This document shows positions 6,069 through 6,243 of a stretch of 6,243 nucleotides of DNA, piece by piece. The notes below the pieces were generated by a model. It saw only the letters and a program-made list of their open reading frames with translations, had not been told where the DNA came from and made no database searches. This stretch comes from an uncultured bacterium (GTDB lineage Bacteria > Cyanobacteriota > Vampirovibrionia > Gastranaerophilales > Gastranaerophilaceae). The stretch is from assembly GCA_900555175.1 (NCBI GenBank), contig USJT01000072.1, forward strand, positions 1-6,243. Reading direction: 5' to 3'. Made by a program: the position numbers and the translations under genes. Each line of letters opens with the position of its first letter. Positions within the stretch are counted from its first letter, which is position 1.

Positions 6069-6243
6069 ATGATTGATACAAAAGACGGCGTACACTTTGA
6101 TCCAGGATTTATACAGCACATCTCGGCTTTTGAACCAAACATTGAATATGTATATAATACTTTGAATAGTTGCAGAAATTTCAACCAGAAAAAAATGCAA
6201 TTCAAAATGTTTTACCCTAAAATACAATCACTTTTGAAAAACT
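6069..6243 (+). CDS. 5' end of an unidentified protein, cut by the window edge
   Basis: An ATG at 6069 follows a strong ribosome-binding site (AGGAAGGAG, 6055-6063) with good spacing, and the frame is open for 58 codons to the end of the window. The protein begins MIDTKDGVHFDPGF and has no signal peptide or hydrophobic segment in the visible part. I do not recognise the family. It lies 36 bp downstream of the hydrolase stop in the same direction with no terminator between, so the two may be cotranscribed, or it may use the extended -10 at 6025-6033. Confidence 0.75.
   Translation, partial: MIDTKDGVHFDPGFIQHISAFEPNIEYVYNTLNSCRNFNQKKMQFKMFYPKIQSLLKN

Noticed and set aside
5877..6227. Minus-strand open frame of 116 residues rich in Phe, Tyr, Leu and Ile
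   Set aside because: It is antisense to the hydrolase 3' end and to the well-supported start at 6069. Its composition is what reverse-reading AT-rich Lys/Asn/Glu codons gives.

Overview
This is an AT-rich bacterial window with genes on both strands, Shine-Dalgarno sites ahead of most genes, and sigma70-like promoters. Two genes carry a short N-terminal 'IAFTAG/LSFKG' type motif just before their enzyme domain. I associate this N-terminal style with gut Melainabacteria (Gastranaerophilales). No ribosomal or other marker gene is present, so the lineage is an inference, not a demonstration.

Layout. Positions 1-2354 on the minus strand hold two linked genes. The upstream gene is a large HAD-superfamily phosphatase, now split into an N-terminal half (1863-2354) and a C-terminal half (829-1758, frame open to 1869). 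The downstream gene is an aminoglycoside-phosphotransferase/protein-kinase-like protein (866 to the window edge), whose start overlaps the 3' end of the phosphatase gene. The split is explained by an extra 20 bp bounded by a 10-bp direct repeat. Removing one 20-bp unit restores a continuous protein. The phosphatase gene still has a perfect-consensus promoter. Positions 2450-2875 (minus) encode a small secreted protein of unknown function. Positions 2993-3736 (minus) encode a PgeF/YfiH-type multicopper-oxidase-like protein.

A compact divergent promoter region (3737-3815) separates pgeF from a plus-strand aquaporin-family channel (3816-4451) that keeps both NPA boxes but lacks the usual selectivity-filter arginine. 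A bidirectional terminator (4476-4510) ends the aquaporin gene and a convergent minus-strand gene for a small exported peptide with paired cysteines (4514-4744). A perfect 27-bp palindrome (4767-4793) lies between that peptide gene and a divergent, exported serine hydrolase (4836-6032). The hydrolase gene is followed closely by the start of another plus-strand gene (6069 to the window edge).

How the genes relate. The kinase-like and phosphatase genes form an apparent operon of opposing phosphoryl-transfer enzymes, with the phosphatase currently broken. The cysteine-rich peptide and the secreted hydrolase probably share a regulator acting at the palindrome. The aquaporin and pgeF genes look like independent housekeeping or envelope functions. 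No RNA genes, insertion sequences, CRISPR arrays or phage genes were seen.
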